DNA of 64,000 bases, taken from contig CAWIUG010000005.1 in assembly GCA_963839165.1 (NCBI GenBank), positions 682,001 through 746,000 on the forward strand, given 5' to 3'. The notes beneath the pieces are model-generated. The model worked only from the letters and a program-made list of their open reading frames with translations, had not been told where the DNA came from and ran no database searches. Origin of the DNA: DATFVA01 sp963839165 (GTDB taxonomy: Bacteria > Bacteroidota > Ignavibacteria > Ignavibacteriales > Ignavibacteriaceae). A program made the position numbers and the translations under genes. Below are positions 1-7,948 of this stretch, one piece after another (the stretch's first letter is position 1; every line of letters starts with the position of its first letter).

Positions 1-353
1 AAATCAAAATTTGATGATACCAGGTAAATTTCATCTCCCTTTAATTTATAATCGTTGAGCAGTCCGACTATAGCGGGGTTAAAGAAAGGACGGGATACAT
101 TTGCATTATAGAAGCGTGATGCAATACTATAAACGCTTTCCTCATCCAGTCCCTTAACCATAAGGGAGCAGAGAACTTCCTTAAATCTATGTTCGGAAAT
201 AAACTTCATCCTGAATGCAATGAATGATGCTGCCGCAAGGAAGGATCTCATTCTTTCATTTTTAGATCTAAGGAAAAAATAAACTGCGGGGAGCAGAGTA
301 TCCTCATTTGTTATAGTTTTATCAAAATCAAAAAATATTATTTCACCTTGCAA
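1..353 (-). CDS. HAD-superfamily phosphatase, partial (3' end beyond window)
   Basis: The reverse strand reads continuously from a TTG codon at 353-351 to the window edge, about 117 residues. The N-terminus carries FFDFDKTIT, the HAD motif I whose first Asp is the phosphoryl-accepting nucleophile. A helical cap-like stretch follows, and then YLVSSNFDF near the edge, which fits the motif II serine region. The layout resembles HAD-IB (SerB-like) phosphatases, but the substrate cannot be read. An in-frame stop lies four codons upstream, so TTG is the only plausible start. The start overlaps the last 11 bases of the ATP-grasp gene, which suggests translational coupling. Motifs III and IV lie outside the window. 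Confidence 0.75.
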   Translation of the reverse strand, partial: MQGEIIFFDFDKTITNEDTLLPAVYFFLRSKNERMRSFLAAASFIAFRMKFISEHRFKEVLCSLMVKGLDEESVYSIASRFYNANVSRPFFNPAIVGLLNDYKLKGDEIYLVSSNFD

Positions 354-1503
354 TGAACTGTCTCAGGTTTCGTTTAATATAAAGGGGAATACTTACCAGA
401 AACGGAAGCACATCATCTTTATAATAATCATCAAATCCATCAACATCTTCCACATAGGACCTGAACAATGAAATATTGCCTGTTCTTAAAACCTGTTTCA
501 TCACAGCAATACTATCCCCCAGCAGCCATTTATATCTAAGTCCCGTCTGGTATTCGACTACAGGCGGGAAACTTTCGCCCTTAGCCATACGGTATAACAA
601 ATAGGGAAAATCGACGCCGGAATTTATTGCAAGGCCAAGCGAGCCCCAGAACCGGGGATTCACCTCCAGCAGCCAGCATTCCTTTTTCATTTCATCATAC
701 TTGAATTCAATCATTGCTACACCCGTAAACCGGACAGATTTCAGAAGCTGTTCGGCATAACATTCCAGGACTTCATTACGGGTACTCATACGAATTGTAC
801 TGGGGCCTCCCCCCTCCTGTAATTCCCTGAGCCGTTTGTGGGTAAACCTTGCAAGCAATTCACCTTCCTTCATAAGAAGCGAGACTCCATAACCCTCTCC
901 ACCAACATATTGCTGCAGGATAAATTCATTGTATTCAAATCCATTCAGATGGAGATATTCCCCAAGTTGATTTCCCAAATCATCAGATGTGAGATATTTC
1001 GTTCCTTTTGAAGATGAAGAGAATATTTTTTTAATGACCACAGGTTCTCCGAACTGCCGGGCAAAAGACCGAATATCATTCTCATCTGAAGGAATAATAG
1101 TTTCAGGAACAGGGATACCAAGAGATTTGGCCAGAGAATGAGAACTGCTTTTACTATGCAGACTCATCAATGTGTCATATGAGGAAATTGGAATTTTTAG
1201 ATTCTTCGTTCTGAACCTGTCGATATTTTTTGCCACAGAAAATATCTCCTCTCCTATAGGCATATAAATGTCAGCGCTTTTTGACTGCATCACGATACAG
1301 TCGATAAACTTTTCTTCCTCATAGATGTAGGAAGGATGCGTGAAGCTGGCATGCTTTAGCCTCGAAAATCTACCAATACCGGAATTACTGTCAACTCCGA
1401 ACCTAACACTGATTCCCTTTTTTGCAAGGCTTCTAAGGATGTTATAGGCTATTCTGTCCCAGCCATTTGTGAGTAAAACTTCAGTATGATTATTATTATT
1501 CAT
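343..1503 (-). CDS. ATP-grasp domain protein (carboxylate-amine ligase type)
   Basis: 386 residues. The N-terminal third looks like a Rossmann-type pre-ATP-grasp domain (TNGWDRIAYNILRSLAKKG). The centre and C-terminal half carry ATP-grasp features: EPVVIKKIFSSSSKGTK for the nucleotide-binding loop, LQQYVGGEGYGVSLL, and the metal-binding end WLLEVNPRFWGSLGLA. Relatives of this CarB/PurK-like shape join a carboxylate to an amine through an acyl phosphate. The substrate is unknown. It sits directly before, and overlaps, a HAD phosphatase gene, so the pair probably acts on one metabolite or surface-polymer precursor. The start is ATG, with a GGAG-like sequence a little upstream. Confidence 0.75.
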   Translation of the reverse strand: MNNNNHTEVLLTNGWDRIAYNILRSLAKKGISVRFGVDSNSGIGRFSRLKHASFTHPSYIYEEEKFIDCIVMQSKSADIYMPIGEEIFSVAKNIDRFRTKNLKIPISSYDTLMSLHSKSSSHSLAKSLGIPVPETIIPSDENDIRSFARQFGEPVVIKKIFSSSSKGTKYLTSDDLGNQLGEYLHLNGFEYNEFILQQYVGGEGYGVSLLMKEGELLARFTHKRLRELQEGGGPSTIRMSTRNEVLECYAEQLLKSVRFTGVAMIEFKYDEMKKECWLLEVNPRFWGSLGLAINSGVDFPYLLYRMAKGESFPPVVEYQTGLRYKWLLGDSIAVMKQVLRTGNISLFRSYVEDVDGFDDYYKDDVLPFLVSIPLYIKRNLRQFIAR

Positions 1504-1747
1504 TGAAGCAGGAGATGTGAAATTAAAAGGACAATTAAATAGTGAATTTAAGTGGGTTATGAACCAGGGAACTTCGATATATTTTAGTCATACTTTCGAT
1601 TTCATTATAAATAGTTAGACGAATAATTTTATAAAAATACAATTTATAATTTAAATTAAAAATGGGGAGCTTATTTATTCCGTGCCATTTATCATTCTAT
1701 TTATGCCTATCACGTCAACATAACCTGATTTTTTAAACCTTAGAAGG
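1504..1747. other. Divergent intergenic region between ATP-grasp and CDF genes
   Basis: About 240 A+T-rich bases lie between two divergently transcribed genes. The promoters of both must be here, but I found no convincing TTG/TAnnTTTG pair, hairpin or repeat. Confidence 0.5.
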
Positions 1748-2671
1748 GTGGAAGAAAAATCTAAAAAAGTTATAATCATTGCTCTTCTGGGCAACTTAGC
1801 GATTGCAGTCAGCAAGTTCATAGCGGCAGGCATAACCGGAAGCTCAGCAATCCTCTCAGAGGGTATTCACTCTGTTATAGATACAGGTAATGAAGGGTTA
1901 ATGCTGCTCGGACTGCATATGGCAAAGAAGCCAGCCGATGAACTTCATCCTTTCGGCCGCGGCAAGGAGGTTTATTTCTGGAGCTTTGTCGTAGCAATTA
2001 TGATATTTGCTGTCGGAAGCGGTGTATCCATATATGAAGGTATCCATAACCTGCTTCATCCCGAACAAATTAAAAACCCTCTTGTTAATTATATAGTTAT
2101 CGGACTCGCATTCCTGTTTGAAGGAACTTCATGGACCTATGCTCTGATAAACTTCAACAAGGAGAGAGGCCAGCGAGGTTTTATCGAAGCTGCGCATAGA
2201 GCAAAAGACCCTACAACTTTTATAGTGCTGTTTGAGGACAGTGCCGCACTGAGCGGCCTGGCTGTTGCGGCGGTGGGTATTTTCCTTGAACAGATGACAG
2301 GCAATACATTGTTCGATTCCCTGGCTTCCATAATTATCGGCCTGATACTGGCAGTAATAGCATCATGGCTTGCCTATGAGACGAAGGGTCTGCTTATAGG
2401 AGAAAGTGCCGGGGGTGAGATAGTTAAAGGTATCAAATCGGTTTTGAACGAATTTGATTCAATAGAACATATAAATGAAGTGCTGACGATGCATATGGGA
2501 CCTCATTACATCCTGGTAAATCTAAGTGTTGATTTTAAAGATTCCGTTTCAGCTGGAGAAGTTGAAAGCAGTATTGAGGAAATGGATAAAAGAATCAAAG
2601 AGAAGAATGGAGATATAAAAAGAATCTTTATTGAATCAGAGAGATACACAAAAAAGCAAAATAATACTTAG
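1748..2671 (+). CDS. Cation diffusion facilitator (CDF) family metal transporter
   Basis: 307 residues with several hydrophobic segments in the first 215 and a soluble C-terminal domain. The metal-site signature HSVID (His41, Asp45) lies in the second membrane helix, and FEDSAA (Asp163) in the fifth. HPFGRGKEVYFWSF and the RAKDPTTFIVLFEDSA region match the branch that includes eukaryotic SLC30A9-like proteins. The family exports Zn2+ or related divalent cations in exchange for protons; the metal here cannot be told. The tail resembles the CDF cytoplasmic dimerisation domain. It starts at GTG beside an AGAAGG sequence and appears to be a single-gene unit. Confidence 0.9.
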   Translation: MEEKSKKVIIIALLGNLAIAVSKFIAAGITGSSAILSEGIHSVIDTGNEGLMLLGLHMAKKPADELHPFGRGKEVYFWSFVVAIMIFAVGSGVSIYEGIHNLLHPEQIKNPLVNYIVIGLAFLFEGTSWTYALINFNKERGQRGFIEAAHRAKDPTTFIVLFEDSAALSGLAVAAVGIFLEQMTGNTLFDSLASIIIGLILAVIASWLAYETKGLLIGESAGGEIVKGIKSVLNEFDSIEHINEVLTMHMGPHYILVNLSVDFKDSVSAGEVESSIEEMDKRIKEKNGDIKRIFIESERYTKKQNNT

Positions 2672-2696
2672 TTGATAATGCACAATTCTTAATCTT

Positions 2697-2725
2697 TTGA
2701 TTCTGAATTTCTTATTGTATATTTC
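2697..2725 (+). promoter_or_regulatory. Candidate Bacteroidota-type promoter for the aminotransferase gene
   Basis: TTG at 2697-2699 and TATATTTC at 2718-2725 are separated by 18 bases. This is close to the sigma-ABfr consensus (TTG, 17-23 bases, TAnnTTTG) and lies about 80 bases before the TTG start of the next gene. Confidence 0.4.
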
Positions 2726-2803
2726 ACCTGGTTTAGGATACACACACTACAAATTTATTCCGGCTCATTTTAACAATTATTTCTTTAAGAAAGGAGCATA
2801 ACA

Positions 2804-3994
2804 TTGTTATCTGAGAGAGTCAACAGGATAACTGCGTCCCCTACAATGAAAGTAGCAGCAGAGGCAAAGAGATTAAAGGCAGAGGGGATAAATGTAATAG
2901 ACTTAAGCGTCGGCGAGCCTGACTTTCCCACTCCAGCAAACATAAAGGAGGCTGCCAAAAGAGCTATAGATGAGAATCATACAAAATATACCATCAACGC
3001 AGGAACTGTTGAACTCAGAAAAGCTATAGCTGATAAGTTTAAAAAGGATAATAATCTCGATTACAAGCTCAGTGAAATTATCGTATCGAGCGGAGCCAAG
3101 CAGAGTATATTTAATGCAATCCTTTCAACTGTGTCTAAAGATGATGAGGTAATTGTGCCGGCTCCCTACTGGGTATCATATCCCGAAATGATCTCCCTGG
3201 CTGAAGGTAAAACAGTGGTTATTGAAACAAAGGAAGAAGACGGCTTCAGGATTACAGCCGATCAGCTTGAGGATGCAGTTACACCGAAAACCAGGTTATT
3301 CATTCTCTGCAATCCATCCAACCCTACGGGTTCAGCCTACAAACGGGAACAGCTCGAAGCAATAGCTGAGGTGGTTAAAAGACATGATTTTCTGGTGATC
3401 TCCGATGAAATATATGAGAAGCTCCTGTATGACAATTTCGAGTTTATCAGCTTCGCTTCACTGAATGAGGAAATGAAAAAACGTACTATACTGGTAAACG
3501 GTGTTAGTAAAACATACTCAATGACAGGCTGGAGAATCGGATATACTGCCGGACCCGAAGAAGTGATAAAAGCAATGGACAAGATTCAAAGCCACAGCAC
3601 CTCGCATGCGTCGTCAATTTCCCAGCAGGCTACCATTGAATCGCTTAATGGTCCCCATGACTATCTTAAACAGATGCAGATTGAATTTCATAAAAGAAGA
3701 GACTACATGTATGACAGGCTGATGGCAATAAAAGGAATCTCCTGCTACAAACCCGAGGGAGCCTTTTATCTTTTCCCCAATTTATCGGCATATATGAACA
3801 AATCACAGAATGGTACTTCGATAAGTAACAGTCTCGATCTTGCGATGTATCTTCTTAATGAGGCAAAAATCGCGCTGGTTCCCGGGAGTGCCTTCGGAGC
3901 CGAAGGATTTATGAGATTCTCGTATGCTACTTCTATAGAGAATCTGTCGAATGCAGCGGAAAGATTAGAGGAAGCACTAAGTAAACTAACCTGA
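2804..3994 (+). CDS. aspC: Pyridoxal-phosphate aminotransferase, aspartate aminotransferase type (class I)
   Basis: 396 residues, the usual length. Visible motifs are SVGEPDFPTP near the N-terminus, CNPSNPTG, SDEIYEKLLYD and SKTYSMTGWRIGY, in which the lysine near residue 236 should form the Schiff base with PLP. FMRFSYATS near the end supplies the substrate-carboxylate-binding Arg. It fits the thermophile/Bacillus-type aspartate aminotransferases that make oxaloacetate/aspartate and glutamate; some relatives also take prephenate. The start is TTG, six bases after an AAAGGAG ribosome site. It converges with aroE, and the two stop codons abut exactly. Confidence 0.9.
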   Translation: MLSERVNRITASPTMKVAAEAKRLKAEGINVIDLSVGEPDFPTPANIKEAAKRAIDENHTKYTINAGTVELRKAIADKFKKDNNLDYKLSEIIVSSGAKQSIFNAILSTVSKDDEVIVPAPYWVSYPEMISLAEGKTVVIETKEEDGFRITADQLEDAVTPKTRLFILCNPSNPTGSAYKREQLEAIAEVVKRHDFLVISDEIYEKLLYDNFEFISFASLNEEMKKRTILVNGVSKTYSMTGWRIGYTAGPEEVIKAMDKIQSHSTSHASSISQQATIESLNGPHDYLKQMQIEFHKRRDYMYDRLMAIKGISCYKPEGAFYLFPNLSAYMNKSQNGTSISNSLDLAMYLLNEAKIALVPGSAFGAEGFMRFSYATSIENLSNAAERLEEALSKLT

Positions 3995-4867
3995 TCAACC
4001 CTCTATCATTACTTCAAGCGACCTGGTTAGCTCGGGCACGGGCATTGTTTCACTCGTCCATAGCTGGAAAGATTTCGAAGCCTGGTTCACAAGCATCTCT
4101 ACTCCATTAATTATATGTGAGCCCTGCCCGGAAGCAATTGCAAGCAGTCTCGTTCTGAAAGGATTATAAACCAGATCGAATACAACCTGATCTTTGTTAA
4201 AATATTCCGGCTGTGAAACCACCGCTTCATCAGTTTCCGGAAACATCCCGACCGGGGTTGCGTTTACGATCAGCTTTGAATTCCTGAATATTTCTCCCAG
4301 GTTTTCCGGAAAAAGATCAAAGCTCCTTATCGAATCGAATTTCATCTTTTCAGAAAAATATTTCCTGACAGCCTCGGATCTCTGTTCTGTCCGGTTGACA
4401 ATGTTGATACAGGAAGGTTTAAAATATTTAATAAGGGTATAAATTACCGCGCGGGCTCCTCCACCGGCACCTATTACTGTTACTTCTTTGCCGGACAGGC
4501 TGTTCTTATATTTCTCCAGGGATTTCAGCACTCCGAATACATCCGTATTATATCCTGTAAGTCTACCAAGATCATTTACAACAGTATTTACAGCCCCGAC
4601 ACCAGCTGCTTCATCAGATACATTATTCAGAAGCTGCATAATATTCACTTTATGTGGGATAGTAACATTGAAACCCTTAATACCGAGGGCAACCATTCCC
4701 TTCAATGCATTTCCAAGGTTAGCCGCGGGCACGTCAAAAGGAAGATACAGATAGTCAAGTTTCTTTATATCGAAAGCAACATTATGGATGAAAGGCGAGT
4801 AAGTCTGTTTTATTGGATGACCAACCAGACCCACAAGCACAGTATTCATGTGTAGCGTGTTTTTCAT
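3995..4867 (-). CDS. aroE: Shikimate dehydrogenase
   Basis: 290 residues. The substrate domain begins with VGHPIKQTYSPFIHN (the SxS-type shikimate-binding loop) and contains FNVTIPHKVN, with the catalytic lysine. The NADP domain shows VTVIGAGGGARAVI and the VNRTEQRS turn that usually favours NADP. NGVEMLVNQASKSFQLW near the end is characteristic. It reduces 3-dehydroshikimate to shikimate in aromatic amino-acid synthesis. DAHP synthase, the first enzyme of the same pathway, is encoded far away at 51.1 kb. The stop abuts the aminotransferase stop within a TGATCA palindrome. ATG at 4867 is used; an alternative Met lies six residues in. Confidence 0.93.
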   Translation of the reverse strand: MKNTLHMNTVLVGLVGHPIKQTYSPFIHNVAFDIKKLDYLYLPFDVPAANLGNALKGMVALGIKGFNVTIPHKVNIMQLLNNVSDEAAGVGAVNTVVNDLGRLTGYNTDVFGVLKSLEKYKNSLSGKEVTVIGAGGGARAVIYTLIKYFKPSCINIVNRTEQRSEAVRKYFSEKMKFDSIRSFDLFPENLGEIFRNSKLIVNATPVGMFPETDEAVVSQPEYFNKDQVVFDLVYNPFRTRLLAIASGQGSHIINGVEMLVNQASKSFQLWTSETMPVPELTRSLEVMIEG

Positions 4868-4933
4868 AAATCTTTTTCGGGATACAATTAAAGTACTTTT
4901 GTCAGTCCGGAAATGACAAGCCGGACAGACGGA

Positions 4934-6349
4934 TCAGAGTTCCCCTAACAATTTTCTAAAGAGTTTGGATGATTTAATCTCAGGGTACTCCTTGGCAAAT
5001 TCCGATTTAATTTCAGGATCGATAACAAAAGCCTTTTTCAGGCATTCAACAGCCTCCTGGGTCCTGCTTAATATAAAATTGATCTTTGCCTTACCATAAT
5101 AAGATGAAGCATCATCGGGAGAGATTCTAATGCATTCATCAAAAGCTTTCTGTGCCTCAAGCCAATCTCCCATCTCAAAAAGTGTTTCCGCAAGATTAAA
5201 CCAGATCTCATAATTTCCGGGTTCAATCTTTGCAGCCTTGCGGTAGCTTCTTATTGCCTCCTGGAGTTTACCGAGCGAATATTCAAGATCAGCCTTAGCA
5301 TACCAGGCATCTGCCCTGTCCTGGTATAATGATATCGCCTTATTAAAATCTTTTAATGCCAGCTGGTATTTACCAGCAGAATCATAACAGAAACCTCGTG
5401 CAAGGTAGGCTTCATAATACTTCTCATTAATATTTATTGATCTCGAGTAATAATCGATAGCTTTATTGATCTCTCCCAGCTCTTCGTATATGTTAGCTAT
5501 ATTATAGCAGGAAGCTTCATCAAACTTATCAATCTTAAAAGCCTCCCTGAAACATTCAATTGCCTGCTGGTAACGTCCTAGATCAGCCAGCAGATTACCT
5601 TTATTAAACCAGGCACCGGCAAAATCCTCTTTTATAGCGATCGCAAGTTCGTAGCTGTCAATGGCCTGTTCCAGTCTGCCGAGCTTAGTAAGAACCACAC
5701 CGCGGTTATACCATCCATTTGAATTATAAGGTTCGGCATCAATAAATTTATCATAGGCTTCAAGAGCACGCTCGTTATAATTTAAATTCTCAAAGCAGAA
5801 ACCAAGTTCAAAATAAGCATCTGAAAAGTCCGGATCATTCTGTATTGCACGGGTAAAAAATTCTGAAGCAACTTCAAAGTTGCCGCCTTTCTGATACAAG
5901 AGTCCCAGATTATAAAGAGATTCCTCGTTATTCGGCTCCTGCTCCAGGGCTGTTTCAAGCGATTCCTTAGCATCCTCCATTAATCCGAGATTCTCTTCAG
6001 CAGCAGCGCGTTCAATAAGGGCTTCAGAGTCACCAGGATTCAGCGAAAGAGCCTTATTATAACAGATTATTGCTTCTCCAAAACGGTATAAACCGTTAAG
6101 TAACGCGCCTTTTTTAACCCAATATTCTGAATTGTAGGGGGAGACTTCGAGGAGTTTTTCAACCAGGTATACACCATCTTCAAATAAATTATTATCTAAA
6201 CATGTCTGGATCGTTTCTTCAACTGTTTCAATACAACTGTAAATTCCGCCCTCGTCTACCAGCTGTCTGCATCTTTCAATTTCTTTTGATATTTCACTAT
6301 TCATATCGGCATTATCATCATGATTGTAATCAGGTTCGAAAAATGACAT
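4934..6349 (-). CDS. Tetratricopeptide-repeat (TPR) protein
   Basis: 471 residues made almost entirely of about a dozen 34-residue TPR units, with recurring patterns such as AWYNKG, AIECFREAFKIDP-like helices and YYGKAKINF. There is no signal peptide or membrane segment and the N-terminus is acidic, so it is probably a cytoplasmic scaffold. The start is ATG behind a GGAG site. The partners and process it serves cannot be read from sequence. It is transcribed alone, between aroE and sucC. Confidence 0.88.
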   Translation of the reverse strand: MSFFEPDYNHDDNADMNSEISKEIERCRQLVDEGGIYSCIETVEETIQTCLDNNLFEDGVYLVEKLLEVSPYNSEYWVKKGALLNGLYRFGEAIICYNKALSLNPGDSEALIERAAAEENLGLMEDAKESLETALEQEPNNEESLYNLGLLYQKGGNFEVASEFFTRAIQNDPDFSDAYFELGFCFENLNYNERALEAYDKFIDAEPYNSNGWYNRGVVLTKLGRLEQAIDSYELAIAIKEDFAGAWFNKGNLLADLGRYQQAIECFREAFKIDKFDEASCYNIANIYEELGEINKAIDYYSRSININEKYYEAYLARGFCYDSAGKYQLALKDFNKAISLYQDRADAWYAKADLEYSLGKLQEAIRSYRKAAKIEPGNYEIWFNLAETLFEMGDWLEAQKAFDECIRISPDDASSYYGKAKINFILSRTQEAVECLKKAFVIDPEIKSEFAKEYPEIKSSKLFRKLLGEL

Positions 6350-6478
6350 TCAGCATTCTCCAAATAATTAAAAATTCGGAAAAAATGTATTACTAATAAA
6401 ATATAAAATCAAGCTGATTTTAATCAACCTTATATGTATAATATAGACCCTGCTTATAAAATTTCAGGCCAAAGTTAA

Positions 6479-6513
6479 AAGCTGAAAATCAATCGATTTC
6501 CAGCTTTTTTTAT
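6479..6513 (-). terminator. Rho-independent-type terminator downstream of sucC
   Basis: A hairpin with a 12-bp stem (AAGCTGAAAATC pairing with GATTTCCAGCTT, one G-T-type mismatch) lies just past the sucC stop. On the reverse strand it is followed by TTTTAACTTT. On the forward strand it is followed by seven T, so it could work in both directions. Confidence 0.65.
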
Positions 6514-6520
6514 GAAAGGT

Positions 6521-7687
6521 TTACCTGGAGAGTACAGAAGTTACCTTCTCGGCAGCATCTTTTAGGCTGCCGGCTACCTCAAAATCCAATCCTGATTCAC
6601 TCAACAATATACCGGCTTCGGTGGCATTTGTTCCTTCAAGACGAACAACAATTGGAACCGTTATATCCATTTCCTTGGCGGCATCGATTACACCCTGCGC
6701 GACCCTGTCGCACCTTACAATTCCGCCGAAAATGTTAATAAGGATAGCTTTTACACTGGGATCTGATAATATTATCTTAAAACCGTTTGCAACGGTAGTT
6801 TTGTTTGCTCCACCACCAACATCAAGAAAATTAGCAGGTTCTCCACCGGCCAGCTTAATGATATCCATTGTAGCCATCGCCAGTCCTGCTCCATTAACCA
6901 TACAACCGACATTGCCATCCAGTTTAATATAATTCAAGCTGAATTTAGAAGCTTCAATTTCAAGGGGATCTTCCTCATCAAGATCACGATACTCAAGAAT
7001 ATCTTTATGTCTTTCCAGCGCATTATCATCAAAATTCATCTTGGCATCAAGAGCGATAACATCTCCTTCGCGGGTTACAACAAGGGGATTTATTTCCGCC
7101 AGGGATGCATCAGTCTCCACGTAAGCCTTATATAAACCTGTCAGGAACCTGACGGCATTTTTATTCTGGGCGCCTTCCAGTCCAAGGGCATACGCAAGTC
7201 TTCTTGCCTGGTATCCCTGCAGGCCCACGGCAGGATCGACTGTTTCTTTAATAATCTTTTCGGGAGCTTCCGCGGCAACTTTTTCTATCTCCACTCCCCC
7301 CTCGGTTGAAACCATAATGACATTTTTAGAAACTGCTCTATCCAGAGTTATACCGACGTATAATTCCCTGGCTATATTAACACCCTGTTCAATAAGAAGA
7401 CGTTTTACCAGTCTTCCTTCGGGTCCTGTCTGGTGAGTAACCAGTGTCATTCCCAGCATTTTATCGGCGAATTCTCTAACCTCGTCAAGGCTCTTAGCAA
7501 CCTTCACGCCGCCTCCTTTACCTCTTCCTCCGGCATGTATCTGTGCTTTAACCACCCATACATTTCCACCTAATTCATCCTGAGCTATCCTTACGGCTTC
7601 ATCATCATTAAAAGCAACTCTTCCATTGGGAACGGCAACATTATACTTACGCAGTATCTCTTTTGCCTGATATTCGTGTATTTTCAT
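6521..7687 (-). CDS. sucC: Succinyl-CoA ligase (ADP-forming) beta subunit
   Basis: 388 residues, full length. It begins MKIHEYQAKEILRKYNV and has the ATP-grasp lid VWVVKAQIHAGGRGKGGGVK. The carboxylase domain shows GCMVNGAGLAMATMD and LDVGGGANK, and NIFGGIVRCD sits near the end. With the alpha subunit SucD it makes ATP (or GTP) from succinyl-CoA in the TCA cycle. No sucD lies beside it here, so the two subunits are encoded apart. It starts at ATG and is followed by a terminator hairpin, consistent with a single-gene transcript. Confidence 0.96.
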   Translation of the reverse strand: MKIHEYQAKEILRKYNVAVPNGRVAFNDDEAVRIAQDELGGNVWVVKAQIHAGGRGKGGGVKVAKSLDEVREFADKMLGMTLVTHQTGPEGRLVKRLLIEQGVNIARELYVGITLDRAVSKNVIMVSTEGGVEIEKVAAEAPEKIIKETVDPAVGLQGYQARRLAYALGLEGAQNKNAVRFLTGLYKAYVETDASLAEINPLVVTREGDVIALDAKMNFDDNALERHKDILEYRDLDEEDPLEIEASKFSLNYIKLDGNVGCMVNGAGLAMATMDIIKLAGGEPANFLDVGGGANKTTVANGFKIILSDPSVKAILINIFGGIVRCDRVAQGVIDAAKEMDITVPIVVRLEGTNATEAGILLSESGLDFEVAGSLKDAAEKVTSVLSR

Positions 7688-7898
7688 TTATATCCCTGAA
7701 GTTATTTTTTGTTAAAACAAAGGCTGCCTTCCTGTGCTTCAGAGGCATCCTCTACAAATTTCCTCATTTATTCAGCTTCTTTAGTAAAATTTCAAAAGAA
7801 GAATATAAAAATTACAGTTTTTAAGGTAGATAATCAATTTAAACCCGGTTTGGGATTATCCGGAAACGACTATGTAAATGTCACCCCAACAAAAAAAA

Positions 7899-7920
7899 GG
7901 GAAGGCATTCCGGCCTTCCC
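7899..7920 (-). terminator. Terminator of the T9SS cargo gene
   Basis: A perfect 8-bp stem (GGGAAGGC / GCCTTCCC) with a 6-base loop. Reading on the reverse strand it is followed by eight T. It lies about 30 bases past the stop of the 839-residue secreted protein. The rest of the 7688-7948 gap holds no convincing gene. Confidence 0.85.
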
Positions 7921-7948
7921 TTTCTGGTTCGACTCATTTTAACGGGGG

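Noticed and set aside
7709..7942. 77-codon forward frame between sucC and the T9SS gene
   Set aside because: It runs through the terminator hairpin and has no protein-like features.
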